The notes beneath the pieces were generated by a model. It was not told the DNA's origin, did not search any database, and saw only the letters and a program-made list of their open reading frames with translations. A program made the translations under genes and the position numbers. From Ruminococcaceae bacterium UBA5401 (GTDB lineage: Bacteria; Bacillota; Clostridia; Oscillospirales; Acutalibacteraceae), in NCBI GenBank assembly GCA_002409675.1, contig DHOB01000033.1:1-24711 (forward strand): 24,711 bases of DNA, in the 5' to 3' direction. Shown in pieces: positions 14,680-21,352 of this stretch (the first letter of the stretch is position 1; each line of letters begins with the position of its first letter).

Positions 14680-15158
14680 ACGCAGTCCGCGAATGGTCGA
14701 CCGCCATCTGCCTCGCGGCCCTGGTGGCGGCGCTGGCGCAGGGCCTGGCGCCCGGCGGCGCGATGGAGCGGATGGAGAAGTTCGTAATCGGCGCCTTTAT
14801 CGTCTGCGCACTGGTCGCACCGATTTCGCGGGCGGTGCCCCGGCTTTCCCTGGCCCTGAAAGGCGGGGGCTCCCGCGCGGGGGACTCCTCTTCCCGGCTG
14901 GAGGAGACCGTTGACAGCCAGGTCCGCTCCGCCGCGCAGAAAAGCATCTCAAACCTCGTGGCGTCCGAGCTGGCCCGGAAGAACCTGAAGTGCAAAAATG
15001 TTCGGGTGGATATGGATACAAACGCGCAGGGCAGCATATCAATTACTAAAGTAACCGTAACGCTGGACGCAAAAGACGCCGCCCGTTGCCGGGAGGCGCA
15101 GGAAGCCCTGACAAAGACACTTGGAATTCAAACGGAGGTCCTCTCCAATGGCGGCTGA
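14676..15158 (+). CDS. spoIIIAF: SpoIIIAF, stage III sporulation protein
   Basis: A 160-residue protein with two N-terminal membrane helices (AICLAALVAALAQGL and FVIGAFIVCALVAPI) followed by a soluble ring-building-motif-type domain (KNVRVDMDTN, ISITKVTVTLD). Its ATG overlaps the spoIIIAE stop and GGAGG stands 8 bases upstream. It overlaps spoIIIAG by 11 bases. Its last 120 bases are unusually AT-rich and contain a possible internal promoter. Confidence 0.92.
   Translation: MNAVREWSTAICLAALVAALAQGLAPGGAMERMEKFVIGAFIVCALVAPISRAVPRLSLALKGGGSRAGDSSSRLEETVDSQVRSAAQKSISNLVASELARKNLKCKNVRVDMDTNAQGSISITKVTVTLDAKDAARCREAQEALTKTLGIQTEVLSNGG
15014..15043 (+). promoter_or_regulatory. Possible sigma-E-like internal promoter in spoIIIAF
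   Basis: GGATACA (15014-15020) and CATATCAAT (15035-15043) are separated by 14 bases, loosely resembling a sigma-E -35/-10 pair. The location near the end of spoIIIAF recalls the internal promoter reported in the B. subtilis spoIIIA locus. The match is imperfect. Confidence 0.25.
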
Positions 15159-15729
15159 AAAGGGAGCGCGGCGGGAAAAAGCGGCCGGGCTGTTCCAGAA
15201 ACTGGCCGAGAACGACAGGGGCCGCAAGGCCGTCGTCGTGGCCGGGCTGGTCGGAATCTTCCTGATTTTTCTCTCGGGCACGCTCAAAGGCTGCGGCCAG
15301 GCGCCCGCCAAGACGGCCTCTTCCCAGGCGCCAGCCTCCGCGGAACAGTACGAGGAGCGCCTTGAAAAGGACTTGGCGGACGTGATCTCCCACATCAGCG
15401 GGGCGGGCAGCGCCAGGGTGCTCGTCACGCTGGAGCAGACGACCGAAAAGGTGTATGCCAAAGACGAGAAAAAAGACGACCGGCAGTCGGACGAATCCCA
15501 GGCCAGAAAAGAGACGGAGAACAACAGCGAGAGCACCCACACCATCGTGAAGGGCGCGGACGGCTCTGAAAGCGCGCTGCCGGTGACGGAGATCCAGCCG
15601 ACCGTCAAAGGGGTCGTCGTGGTCTGCAGCGGCGCGGGCGACCCGCAGGTGCGCCAGAGCATCGTCGACGCGGTGACCACAGCGCTTCATATCACTTCCG
15701 TGCGGGTCTGCGTCGTGCAGGGGGCATGA
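15148..15729 (+). CDS. spoIIIAG: SpoIIIAG, ring-forming channel protein
   Basis: A 193-residue protein with a short cytoplasmic tail, one membrane helix (AVVVAGLVGIFLIFLSGTL) and an extracytoplasmic ring-building domain split by a charged insert of about 40 residues (KDEKKDDRQSDE). The domain halves carry SARVLVTLE and VKGVVVVCSGAGDPQVR. In Bacillus SpoIIIAG forms a large ring in the intermembrane space. ATG 15148 is preferred over the in-frame TTG 15121 because GGAGG lies 8-9 bases before it. Confidence 0.93.
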   Translation: MAAEKGARREKAAGLFQKLAENDRGRKAVVVAGLVGIFLIFLSGTLKGCGQAPAKTASSQAPASAEQYEERLEKDLADVISHISGAGSARVLVTLEQTTEKVYAKDEKKDDRQSDESQARKETENNSESTHTIVKGADGSESALPVTEIQPTVKGVVVVCSGAGDPQVRQSIVDAVTTALHITSVRVCVVQGA

Positions 15730-15789
15730 TGCGCCGCGGAAGTTCATATTCATAAACTGTAAAATATGAAAATCGGGAGGAATATCATT

Positions 15790-16404
15790 ATGACGATGGG
15801 TAAGCGGCAGCTTGTTCTCGCAGCGCTGGTTGTCGCGCTCGGCGCGGCGGTCACCCTGAACTGGGCCTTCATGGGCAAGGACGAAGACCTGCCGGCCACG
15901 CAGGCCGTGACCTCCAAACGCGAGCTGGGCGACACCCTGCTGGTCAACGCCTCGGGCACGGCGGTCTCTTCGTCGGGCGCGGCGGCATCCAAGGGGAAAG
16001 CGGCGTCCGGCGCGTCTTCGTCCTCTTCCGCCGTGAAGACGAACACGGCGGCCGAAGACTCTTATTTTTCCGAGGCCAGGCTCGCCCGTCAGAAGGCGCG
16101 CGACGAGGCGACTGAGAAAATCAAGTCGGTCCTGAGCGACGCGGCGTCGAACGACGCGGTAAAGACCGAAGCCACGGCCCAGGCGGCGGAGATCGCGAAG
16201 GCGATCATGAAGGAGACCGACATCGAGAACCTGCTCAAGGCGAAGGGCTATTCCGACTGCGTGGTCTGCATCAACGAGGACGAGTGCAGCGTGGTCGTGA
16301 AGGCGAAGGGCTCTGCCCAGGACGACGCCGTCGCCGTCAAGGACGTCGTCTCGGGGCAGTCCGGTTTCCCGTATGACAAGATTAAGATTATCGAAAGGCA
16401 ATAG
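15790..16404 (+). CDS. spoIIIAH: SpoIIIAH, SpoIIQ-binding channel protein
   Basis: A 204-residue protein with an N-terminal membrane helix (LVLAALVVALGAAVTLNWAF), a Ser/Ala-rich low-complexity linker (about residues 55-85) and a ring-building-motif domain. That domain contains YFSEARLARQKARDEA and the ALP-like helix EIAKAIMKETDIENLLKAKG. SpoIIIAH binds SpoIIQ from the forespore. ATG 15790 has a GGGAGG site; an in-frame ATG 15766 lies ahead of that site and is less likely. A 60-base AT-rich gap with a small hairpin separates it from spoIIIAG. Confidence 0.94.
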   Translation: MTMGKRQLVLAALVVALGAAVTLNWAFMGKDEDLPATQAVTSKRELGDTLLVNASGTAVSSSGAAASKGKAASGASSSSSAVKTNTAAEDSYFSEARLARQKARDEATEKIKSVLSDAASNDAVKTEATAQAAEIAKAIMKETDIENLLKAKGYSDCVVCINEDECSVVVKAKGSAQDDAVAVKDVVSGQSGFPYDKIKIIERQ

Positions 16405-16432
16405 TTGTGTTTGCGGGGAAATGTGGTATAAT
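16405..16432 (+). promoter_or_regulatory. Promoter of the nusB operon
   Basis: TTGTGT (16405-16410) and TATAAT (16427-16432) are separated by 16 bases, with TGG before the -10. It begins directly after the spoIIIAH stop, so the nusB operon can be transcribed outside sporulation. Confidence 0.7.
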
Positions 16433-16468
16433 AATCCCCGTGGAAGTTTGAAAAACGACAGGCCCCAC

Positions 16469-16506
16469 AGCCCTCAACCCTCCACACGCGTTGGGGGGCT
16501 TTTTTA
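16469..16506 (+). terminator. Leader terminator between promoter and nusB
   Basis: AGCCCTCAAC (16469-16478) pairs with GTTGGGGGGCT (16490-16500) with one G-U pair and a bulge, followed by six T. It lies downstream of the predicted nusB transcription start, so it could both end spoIIIA transcripts and act as an attenuator. CCGTGG (16438-16443) and CCACGG (16512-16517) could pair around it. Confidence 0.6.
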
Positions 16507-16530
16507 TTTCGCCACGGCACGGAGGAAAGA

Positions 16531-16938
16531 ATGAACAGAAGAAAATCACGGGAACAGGCGTTTCAGCTCATCTTCGCCAGAAGCCTCAGCCACGACGGAA
16601 TCCGGCAGATCATCGACACGGCCGAGATGTCGGAGGACGTCAGGATTGAGGAATTCGCCGAAAAGACCGCCTGCGGCGTGGAGGAAAACGAAGCCCTGCT
16701 GGACGGCGAAATCAAAAAATATATCCGCGGCTGGACGCTGGACAGGCTCTCGAAAGTCTCGCTCGCGCTGCTGCGGCTGGCCCTCTACGAAATGAAGTTC
16801 GCCGCCGACATCCCGGTCGGCGTCTCCATCAACGAGGCCGTGGACCTCGCCAAAAAATACGGGACGGCTTCCGACGCGCCGTTTGTGAACGGCGTCCTCG
16901 GCTCGGCGGCGAGGGAGATGGAGCAGAAGCATGCCTGA
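16531..16938 (+). CDS. nusB: Transcription antitermination factor NusB
   Basis: A 135-residue all-helical protein. It starts with RRKSREQAFQLIFA (NusB typically R..R..A.Q.L) and carries VSLALLRLALYEMKF, IPVGVSINEAVDLAKKYG and FVNGVLG, all family signatures. NusB with NusE (S10) binds boxA of rRNA transcripts and supports antitermination. The ribosome binding site GGAGG stands 9 bases before ATG 16531. It overlaps the next gene by 8 bases. Confidence 0.96.
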   Translation: MNRRKSREQAFQLIFARSLSHDGIRQIIDTAEMSEDVRIEEFAEKTACGVEENEALLDGEIKKYIRGWTLDRLSKVSLALLRLALYEMKFAADIPVGVSINEAVDLAKKYGTASDAPFVNGVLGSAAREMEQKHA

Positions 16939-17863
16939 CGTCCTCGGCATCGACACCAGCAACTACACGACCTCCGCCGCCCTGCTGAGCGGCGGCGCGG
17001 TGACGCAGAGCAAAAAGCTGCTGCCCGTCAAAAAAGGGGAGCTCGGCCTGCGGCAGAGCGACGCGGTCTTCCACCACGTCTGCCAGCTTCCGCAGGTGCT
17101 GGGGGTGCTGCCGCTTTCGGGCGCGAAAATCGCCGCGGTGGGCGTTTCCGACCGCCCCCGCAGCGCGGAGGGCTCCTATATGCCGTGCTTTCTGGCGGGC
17201 GTGTCAGCCGCCTGCGCCGCCGCCGACGCGCTGGGCGTCCCGCTGTTCCGCTTTTCGCATCAGGCGGGGCACATTGCCGCCGCGCTGTATTCCGCCGGAA
17301 AGCTGGAGCTGCTCGGCCGGGAATTTCTCGCGTTCCACGTTTCCGGGGGAACCACCGAGGCCGTGCTCGTGCGGCCGGACCCCGGGGCGGTCTTTGAAGT
17401 GCGGCCCGTGGCGCGGTCGCTCGACCTGAAGGCCGGCCAGGCGGTGGACCGGGTCGGCGGGATGCTGGGCCTGCCGTTCCCCGCCGGGCCGGCACTGGAG
17501 AAACTGGCGCAGCGGTCGCACGCGCGCTTTTCGGTGCGCCCGGTCCTGAAAGGGGCGGACTGCTCCCTTTCCGGAATCGAGAACCAGTGCGCCGCCATGA
17601 AGGCCCGGGGCAGGCCGAAGGAAGACGTCGCCGCGTTCTGCCTGCAGTCCCTGCTCGCGGCGCTGGACGGCATGGCCGGCGCGCTGCTGCTGCGGTTCGG
17701 CGGGCTGCCGCTGGTCTTTGCGGGCGGGGTCGCGTCCGACGGCATCCTCCGCAGGGCGCTGGAGGAAAAATACGGCGCTTTCTTCGCCGCCCCGGAATAT
17801 TCCGCGGACAACGCGGCGGGCATCGCGGTCCTCGCCGCCGTAAAAGGGGGAATCGCGGCATGA
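16931..17863 (+). CDS. TsaD/Kae1-like ASKHA paralogue
   Basis: A 310-residue protein of the TsaD (Kae1, former peptidase M22) fold. Visible are the N-terminal phosphate loop GIDTSNYTTSAAL, the HxxxH metal site SHQAGH, FHVSGGTTEAVL, KAGQAVDRVGGMLGLPFPAGPALEKLA, FAGGVASDG and the closing Asp in SADNAAG. TsaD makes the t6A modification of ANN-decoding tRNAs with TsaB and TsaE. This version is shorter than typical TsaD (about 335-340 residues), has a distinctive RQSDAVFHHVCQLPQVL region and sits where folD is found in Bacillus. I therefore call it a paralogue of unknown function; a true TsaD is expected elsewhere. Metal and nucleotide motifs look intact. Confidence 0.8.
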   Translation: MPDVLGIDTSNYTTSAALLSGGAVTQSKKLLPVKKGELGLRQSDAVFHHVCQLPQVLGVLPLSGAKIAAVGVSDRPRSAEGSYMPCFLAGVSAACAAADALGVPLFRFSHQAGHIAAALYSAGKLELLGREFLAFHVSGGTTEAVLVRPDPGAVFEVRPVARSLDLKAGQAVDRVGGMLGLPFPAGPALEKLAQRSHARFSVRPVLKGADCSLSGIENQCAAMKARGRPKEDVAAFCLQSLLAALDGMAGALLLRFGGLPLVFAGGVASDGILRRALEEKYGAFFAAPEYSADNAAGIAVLAAVKGGIAA

Positions 17864-19116
17864 CGACCGGCGCGCCGGTGCTGCTCACGGTCACGCAGCT
17901 CAACACCTACATCCGCTCGCGCTTTGAGGAGGACGAGGCCCTCGCCTGCGTGTTCGTCGCGGGGGAAATCTCCAACTTCACCGACCACTACCGCTCGGGG
18001 CATCTGTACTTTTCGCTCAAGGACGGGCGGTGCTCCGTGCGGGCCGTGATGTTTTCGCGGTATGCCGGCCGCCTGCGCTTTGCGCCGGAGGACGGCATGC
18101 GCGTGATCGCGCGCGGCCGGGTCGGTGTCTACGAGGTTTCGGGCCAATACCAGCTGTATGTGGAGGACCTTCAGCCGGAGGGCGTGGGGGCGCTGAGCCT
18201 CGCGTTCGAGCAGCTCAAGGCGAAGCTGGAGAAAGAGGGCCTCTTTTCCGCCGGGCGGAAAAAGCCGCTGCCCAAGTTTCCGGAGACCGTCGGGGTCATC
18301 ACGTCGCCGACCGGCGCGGCCGTCCACGACATCCTGACCGTCCTCGCGCGCCGCTGGCCCGCCGCGCGGGTGGTGTTCTGCCCGGTGCTGGTGCAGGGGG
18401 AGGGCGCCGCGCCCCAGATTGTGGACGCCCTGCGGCGCATGAACCGCCTGAACTGCGCGGACGAGATCATCCTCGGCCGCGGCGGCGGCTCCGCCGAGGA
18501 CCTCTGGCCGTTCAACGAGGAGGCGGTCGTGCGGGCGGTCGCGGCCTCCCGGATTCCCGTGATTTCCGCCGTCGGGCACGAGACGGACTTCACCCTCTGC
18601 GATTTTGCCGCGGACCTGCGCGCCCCCACGCCCTCGGCGGCCGCCGAACTGGCCGTGCCGGACCGCGCGGAGCTTCTGGCCGGGCTGGAATCCCTGCGGG
18701 CGCGGATGCGGGGCGCCGTGGCGGAGCGGCTGGAGAGCGAAAAGGGCCGTCTGGACGGGCTGACGCGCAGCCGCGTGCTGCAGAGCCCGCTGGAGGCCGT
18801 CGAGCTGCGCCGCGTCCGCGTCGACCAGCTTGCGGGCGCCCTTTCCGCCGCCATGCGGCGGAGGGCGGACGCCGCGAAGGCCGTGCTTGCGCAGTCCGCG
18901 GGCAGGCTGAACGCCCTGAGCCCGCTGGCCGTGCTGTCGCGCGGGTACGCCGTGGTCTGTGACAGCCGGGGCCGCGCCGTTTCCGGCACGGCCGGAATCC
19001 GCGAAAAAGAGAAAATCTCCGTCCGGATGCGGGACGGCGGCCTCGCCTGCACGGTGGACAAGAAAACGGAAAACGGCTTCGGGCCGGGAAAGGCGGGTGC
19101 GCGACGCGATGAGTGA
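17860..19116 (+). CDS. xseA: Exodeoxyribonuclease VII large subunit
   Basis: A 418-residue subunit of the single-strand exonuclease. An N-terminal OB fold (FVAGEISNFTDHYRSGHLYFSLKD) is followed by the catalytic segments VGVITSPTGAAVHDI, RGGGSAEDLWPFN and AVGHETDFTLCDFAAD. A long helical region with Arg/Glu-rich heptads and a C-terminal beta strand (LAVLSRGYAVV) complete it. ATG 17860 overlaps the preceding stop. Eight bases overlap with xseB, as expected for the subunit pair. Confidence 0.96.
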   Translation: MTTGAPVLLTVTQLNTYIRSRFEEDEALACVFVAGEISNFTDHYRSGHLYFSLKDGRCSVRAVMFSRYAGRLRFAPEDGMRVIARGRVGVYEVSGQYQLYVEDLQPEGVGALSLAFEQLKAKLEKEGLFSAGRKKPLPKFPETVGVITSPTGAAVHDILTVLARRWPAARVVFCPVLVQGEGAAPQIVDALRRMNRLNCADEIILGRGGGSAEDLWPFNEEAVVRAVAASRIPVISAVGHETDFTLCDFAADLRAPTPSAAAELAVPDRAELLAGLESLRARMRGAVAERLESEKGRLDGLTRSRVLQSPLEAVELRRVRVDQLAGALSAAMRRRADAAKAVLAQSAGRLNALSPLAVLSRGYAVVCDSRGRAVSGTAGIREKEKISVRMRDGGLACTVDKKTENGFGPGKAGARRDE

Positions 19117-19330
19117 GAGAAAGACGTTTGAATCGGCCGCCGCAAGGCTGGAGGAGATCGTCAAGCTGCTGGAAGAGGGCGGCCAGCCGCTCGAAAAATC
19201 GCTGAAGCTCTTCGAGGAAGGCTCCGGCCTCGCCTCTTTCTGCTACAGGAAGCTCGCGGACGCGGAGCAGAAAATCAGGCAGATTTCAGAGCTGGAGCAG
19301 AAGGGCGGGAAAAGCGATGGGCAGGATTGA
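19109..19330 (+). CDS. xseB: Exodeoxyribonuclease VII small subunit
   Basis: A 73-residue helical protein with FESAAARLEEIVKLLEEGG and LEKSLKLFEEGSGLASFC, the two-helix signature of XseB. It binds the long helical arm of XseA. The coding region begins inside the end of xseA and overlaps ispA by 14 bases, so translation is probably coupled through all three genes. Confidence 0.95.
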   Translation: MSERKTFESAAARLEEIVKLLEEGGQPLEKSLKLFEEGSGLASFCYRKLADAEQKIRQISELEQKGGKSDGQD

Positions 19331-20207
19331 CCCCAAGGACTACGTCCCCTGCGTGGAGGCGGCGCTGCGCCGCCTGGTGCCGGAAGAGCCGTCTTCTCCG
19401 CAGGCCGGGCTGTTCCGGGCGATGCGGTACAGTCTGCTCGCGGGCGGAAAGCGCATCCGCCCGATTCTGGTGCTGGAGTTCTGCGGCGTCTGCGGCGGCG
19501 ACCAGCAGGCGGCGCTGCCGTTTGCCTGCGCCGTGGAGATGATCCACACCTATTCGCTGATTCACGACGACCTGCCCTGCATGGACGACGACGCCGTGCG
19601 GCGCGGCAAGCCCTCCAGCCACGTGGTGTTCGGGGAGGCGCAGGCCCTCCTCGCCGGGGACGCGCTGCAGGCCGCGGCGTTCGAGGCCATGCTTTCGCCG
19701 CAGGCCGTTTCCGCCGTCGGCGCGGAGCGCGCCGCGAAGGCGGCCGGCGTGCTGGCCGACGCCGCGGGTGCCCGCGGCATGGCGGGCGGGCAGGCCGTCG
19801 ACCTGCTCTGCGAGGGCAAATCCGTTTCCGTCGAGACCCTGCAGGCGATGGACGAGTGCAAGACGGGCGCGCTGATCCGGGCGGCCGCGAAGATGGGGTG
19901 CATCCTCGCCGGGGCGGACCGGAAGCGGGTCACCGCCGCCGACGGCTACGCGAAGGCGCTGGGGTTCGCGTTCCAGATTGAGGACGACATCCTCGACGTG
20001 GAGGGCGACGCCGCCGCCCTGGGCAAGCCCGTGGGGAGCGACGCGGGCAGCCAGAAGAGCACCTACGTTTCCCTGCTGGGCATCGAGCGGGCCAGGCGCG
20101 CGGTCGGGGAGCTGACCGACGCGGCCGTGACCGCCCTCGGCGCGTTCGGGGAGCGGGGCGCCCGCCTCGCGGGGCTGGCGCGGCGGCTCGCCCGGCGGGA
20201 GCGCTGA
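19317..20207 (+). CDS. ispA: Farnesyl/geranyl diphosphate synthase
   Basis: A 296-residue polyprenyl synthase that condenses IPP with DMAPP and geranyl diphosphate. The first Asp-rich motif is DDLPCMDDD (84-92) and the second is EDDILD (223-228). The N-terminal GGKRIRP and the GGQAVDL and KTGAL segments complete the active site. The DDxxxxD spacing and following RRGKPSSH are typical of bacterial short-chain synthases. Together with the IspH part at 6446 it gives two isoprenoid genes in the window. dxs, which often follows ispA, is absent here. Confidence 0.94.
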   Translation: MGRIDPKDYVPCVEAALRRLVPEEPSSPQAGLFRAMRYSLLAGGKRIRPILVLEFCGVCGGDQQAALPFACAVEMIHTYSLIHDDLPCMDDDAVRRGKPSSHVVFGEAQALLAGDALQAAAFEAMLSPQAVSAVGAERAAKAAGVLADAAGARGMAGGQAVDLLCEGKSVSVETLQAMDECKTGALIRAAAKMGCILAGADRKRVTAADGYAKALGFAFQIEDDILDVEGDAAALGKPVGSDAGSQKSTYVSLLGIERARRAVGELTDAAVTALGAFGERGARLAGLARRLARRER

Positions 20208-20222
20208 AAACGGCCCGGCCCG

Positions 20223-20251
20223 TTGACAAATTTGACGGGATATGGTATGCT
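20223..20251 (+). promoter_or_regulatory. Strong promoter of the rplU operon
   Basis: Consensus TTGACA (20223-20228) and TATGCT (20246-20251) are separated by 17 bases, the best -35 in the window. The predicted start near 20258 gives a leader of about 75 nt. Confidence 0.8.
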
Positions 20252-20254
20252 TTG

Positions 20255-20333
20255 TAAGCCGCTTATTGCAGGCCAGCAAGTGGGAGACCCGCCTGTCAAT
20301 AGCGAGACTGAAAAAAAGGCAGGAACTTTATTG
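20255..20333 (+). ncRNA. Ribosomal protein L21 leader (probable)
   Basis: The leader contains AAGTGGGAGACCCGC, forming a small GTGGG/CCCGC hairpin, then CCTG (20292-20295) able to pair with CAGG (20320-20323). This is the position and general content of the Firmicutes L21 leader family, in which L21 is thought to control its own operon. The second pairing would cover the likely ribosome binding region. I could not run a covariance model, so the family assignment is partly contextual. Confidence 0.55.
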
Positions 20334-20648
20334 ATGTTTGCAGTAATTGAGACCGGCGGCAAGCAGTACAAGGTCCAGAAAGACGACGTGATCTTTGTGG
20401 AGAAGCTTGCGGCTGAGAAAGACGCCTCGGTCACCTTCAAGGTGCTCGCCCTGAACGGCGACGGCGGGCTGAAGGTCGGCACCCCGTACCTGGAGGGCGC
20501 CTCCGTCATGGGCAAAGTCCTCAAAAACGGAAAATCGCCGAAAATCACCGTGCTGACCTACAAGGCCAAGAAAAACGAGAAGCGCAAAATAGGCCATCGG
20601 CAGCCCTATACGAAGGTTCAGATCGAATCAATCAGCGCCGGGGCATGA
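20334..20648 (+). CDS. rplU: 50S ribosomal protein L21
   Basis: A 104-residue protein with the family start MFAVIETGGKQYKV and the C-terminal basic signature KKNEKRKIGHRQPYTKV. It binds 23S rRNA in the large subunit. ATG 20334 is chosen as the conserved first residue; the in-frame extension to 20223 starts inside the promoter. Its stop overlaps the prp start. Confidence 0.97.
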   Translation: MFAVIETGGKQYKVQKDDVIFVEKLAAEKDASVTFKVLALNGDGGLKVGTPYLEGASVMGKVLKNGKSPKITVLTYKAKKNEKRKIGHRQPYTKVQIESISAGA

Positions 20649-20956
20649 TTCGCGCCGAGTTTTTTTCACGGGACGGCATCCCCGCCGGCTTCTGCATCAG
20701 CGGGCACGCGGGGGACGCGGGGACGGACATCGTCTGCGCCGCGGTTTCCTCGGCGGCTTATCTGACGGCGAACACCGCGACGGACATCGTCGGTGCGGAG
20801 GCCGGCGTGCGGGTTTCCGACGGGCGGATGTCGTTCCGGGTAGCCGGGAAGGAAGCGGCGAAATGCCGCGACCTTCTGCGCGGGCTGGAGGCGCACCTGA
20901 CCGCCCTCCGGCGCCAGTATCCTGAGAAGATTGACGTAATCCATACGGAGGTGTAA
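20645..20956 (+). CDS. prp: Ribosomal-processing cysteine protease Prp
   Basis: A 103-residue protease with the catalytic dyad H21 (SGHAGDAG) and C31 (TDIVCAAVS). In Firmicutes and some other lineages Prp removes the N-terminal extension of ribosomal protein L27. It lies between rplU and rpmA, overlapping rplU by four bases and ending 3 bases before rpmA. Its substrate next door carries the matching extension, so the pair is functional on sequence grounds. Confidence 0.93.
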   Translation: MIRAEFFSRDGIPAGFCISGHAGDAGTDIVCAAVSSAAYLTANTATDIVGAEAGVRVSDGRMSFRVAGKEAAKCRDLLRGLEAHLTALRRQYPEKIDVIHTEV

Positions 20957-20959
20957 ACG

Positions 20960-21244
20960 ATGTTAAAAATTGATATTCAGCTTTTTGCTCATAAAAAGGG
21001 AATGGGCTCCACCAAGAACGGCCGCGATTCCGAAGCCAAGCGCTTGGGCGTCAAGCGTGCGGACGGGCAGTTCGTGCTGGCGGGCAACATCCTCGTCAAG
21101 CAGCGCGGAACGCATATCCATCCGGGCGAGAACGTGGGCATCGGCTCGGACGATTCGCTGTTCGCCCTGATTGACGGCAGAGTCCGGTTCGAGCACCTGG
21201 GCCGCGACCGGAAAAAGGTCAGCGTCTACGCGGTGGAACAGTAA
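20960..21244 (+). CDS. rpmA: 50S ribosomal protein L27 with cleavable extension
   Basis: A 94-residue protein. The first ten residues, MLKIDIQLFA, form the Prp cleavage extension; cleavage after the Ala would expose HKKGMGSTKNGRDSE, the mature L27 N-terminus that reaches toward the peptidyl-transferase centre. The rest (GNILVKQRGTHIHPGENVGIG) is canonical. A GGAGG site precedes ATG 20960. Confidence 0.97.
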   Translation: MLKIDIQLFAHKKGMGSTKNGRDSEAKRLGVKRADGQFVLAGNILVKQRGTHIHPGENVGIGSDDSLFALIDGRVRFEHLGRDRKKVSVYAVEQ

Positions 21245-21275
21245 AAGGCGCTGACGCGGAAAAGCGAAGAGAGAC

Positions 21276-21302
21276 CCCGGGCGCTTCCGCCCGGGATTTT
21301 TT
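21276..21302 (+). terminator. Terminator after rpmA
   Basis: A perfect 8-bp CCCGGGCG/CGCCCGGG stem with a CTTC loop (21284-21287) is followed by ATTTTTT. obgE therefore probably has its own promoter, although I could not define one in the 50 bases between. Confidence 0.85.
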
Positions 21303-21352
21303 GCTTTTCCCGTGTAAAAATAGGGGCAGAGACTAAAGAGGGGAAACCGGCA

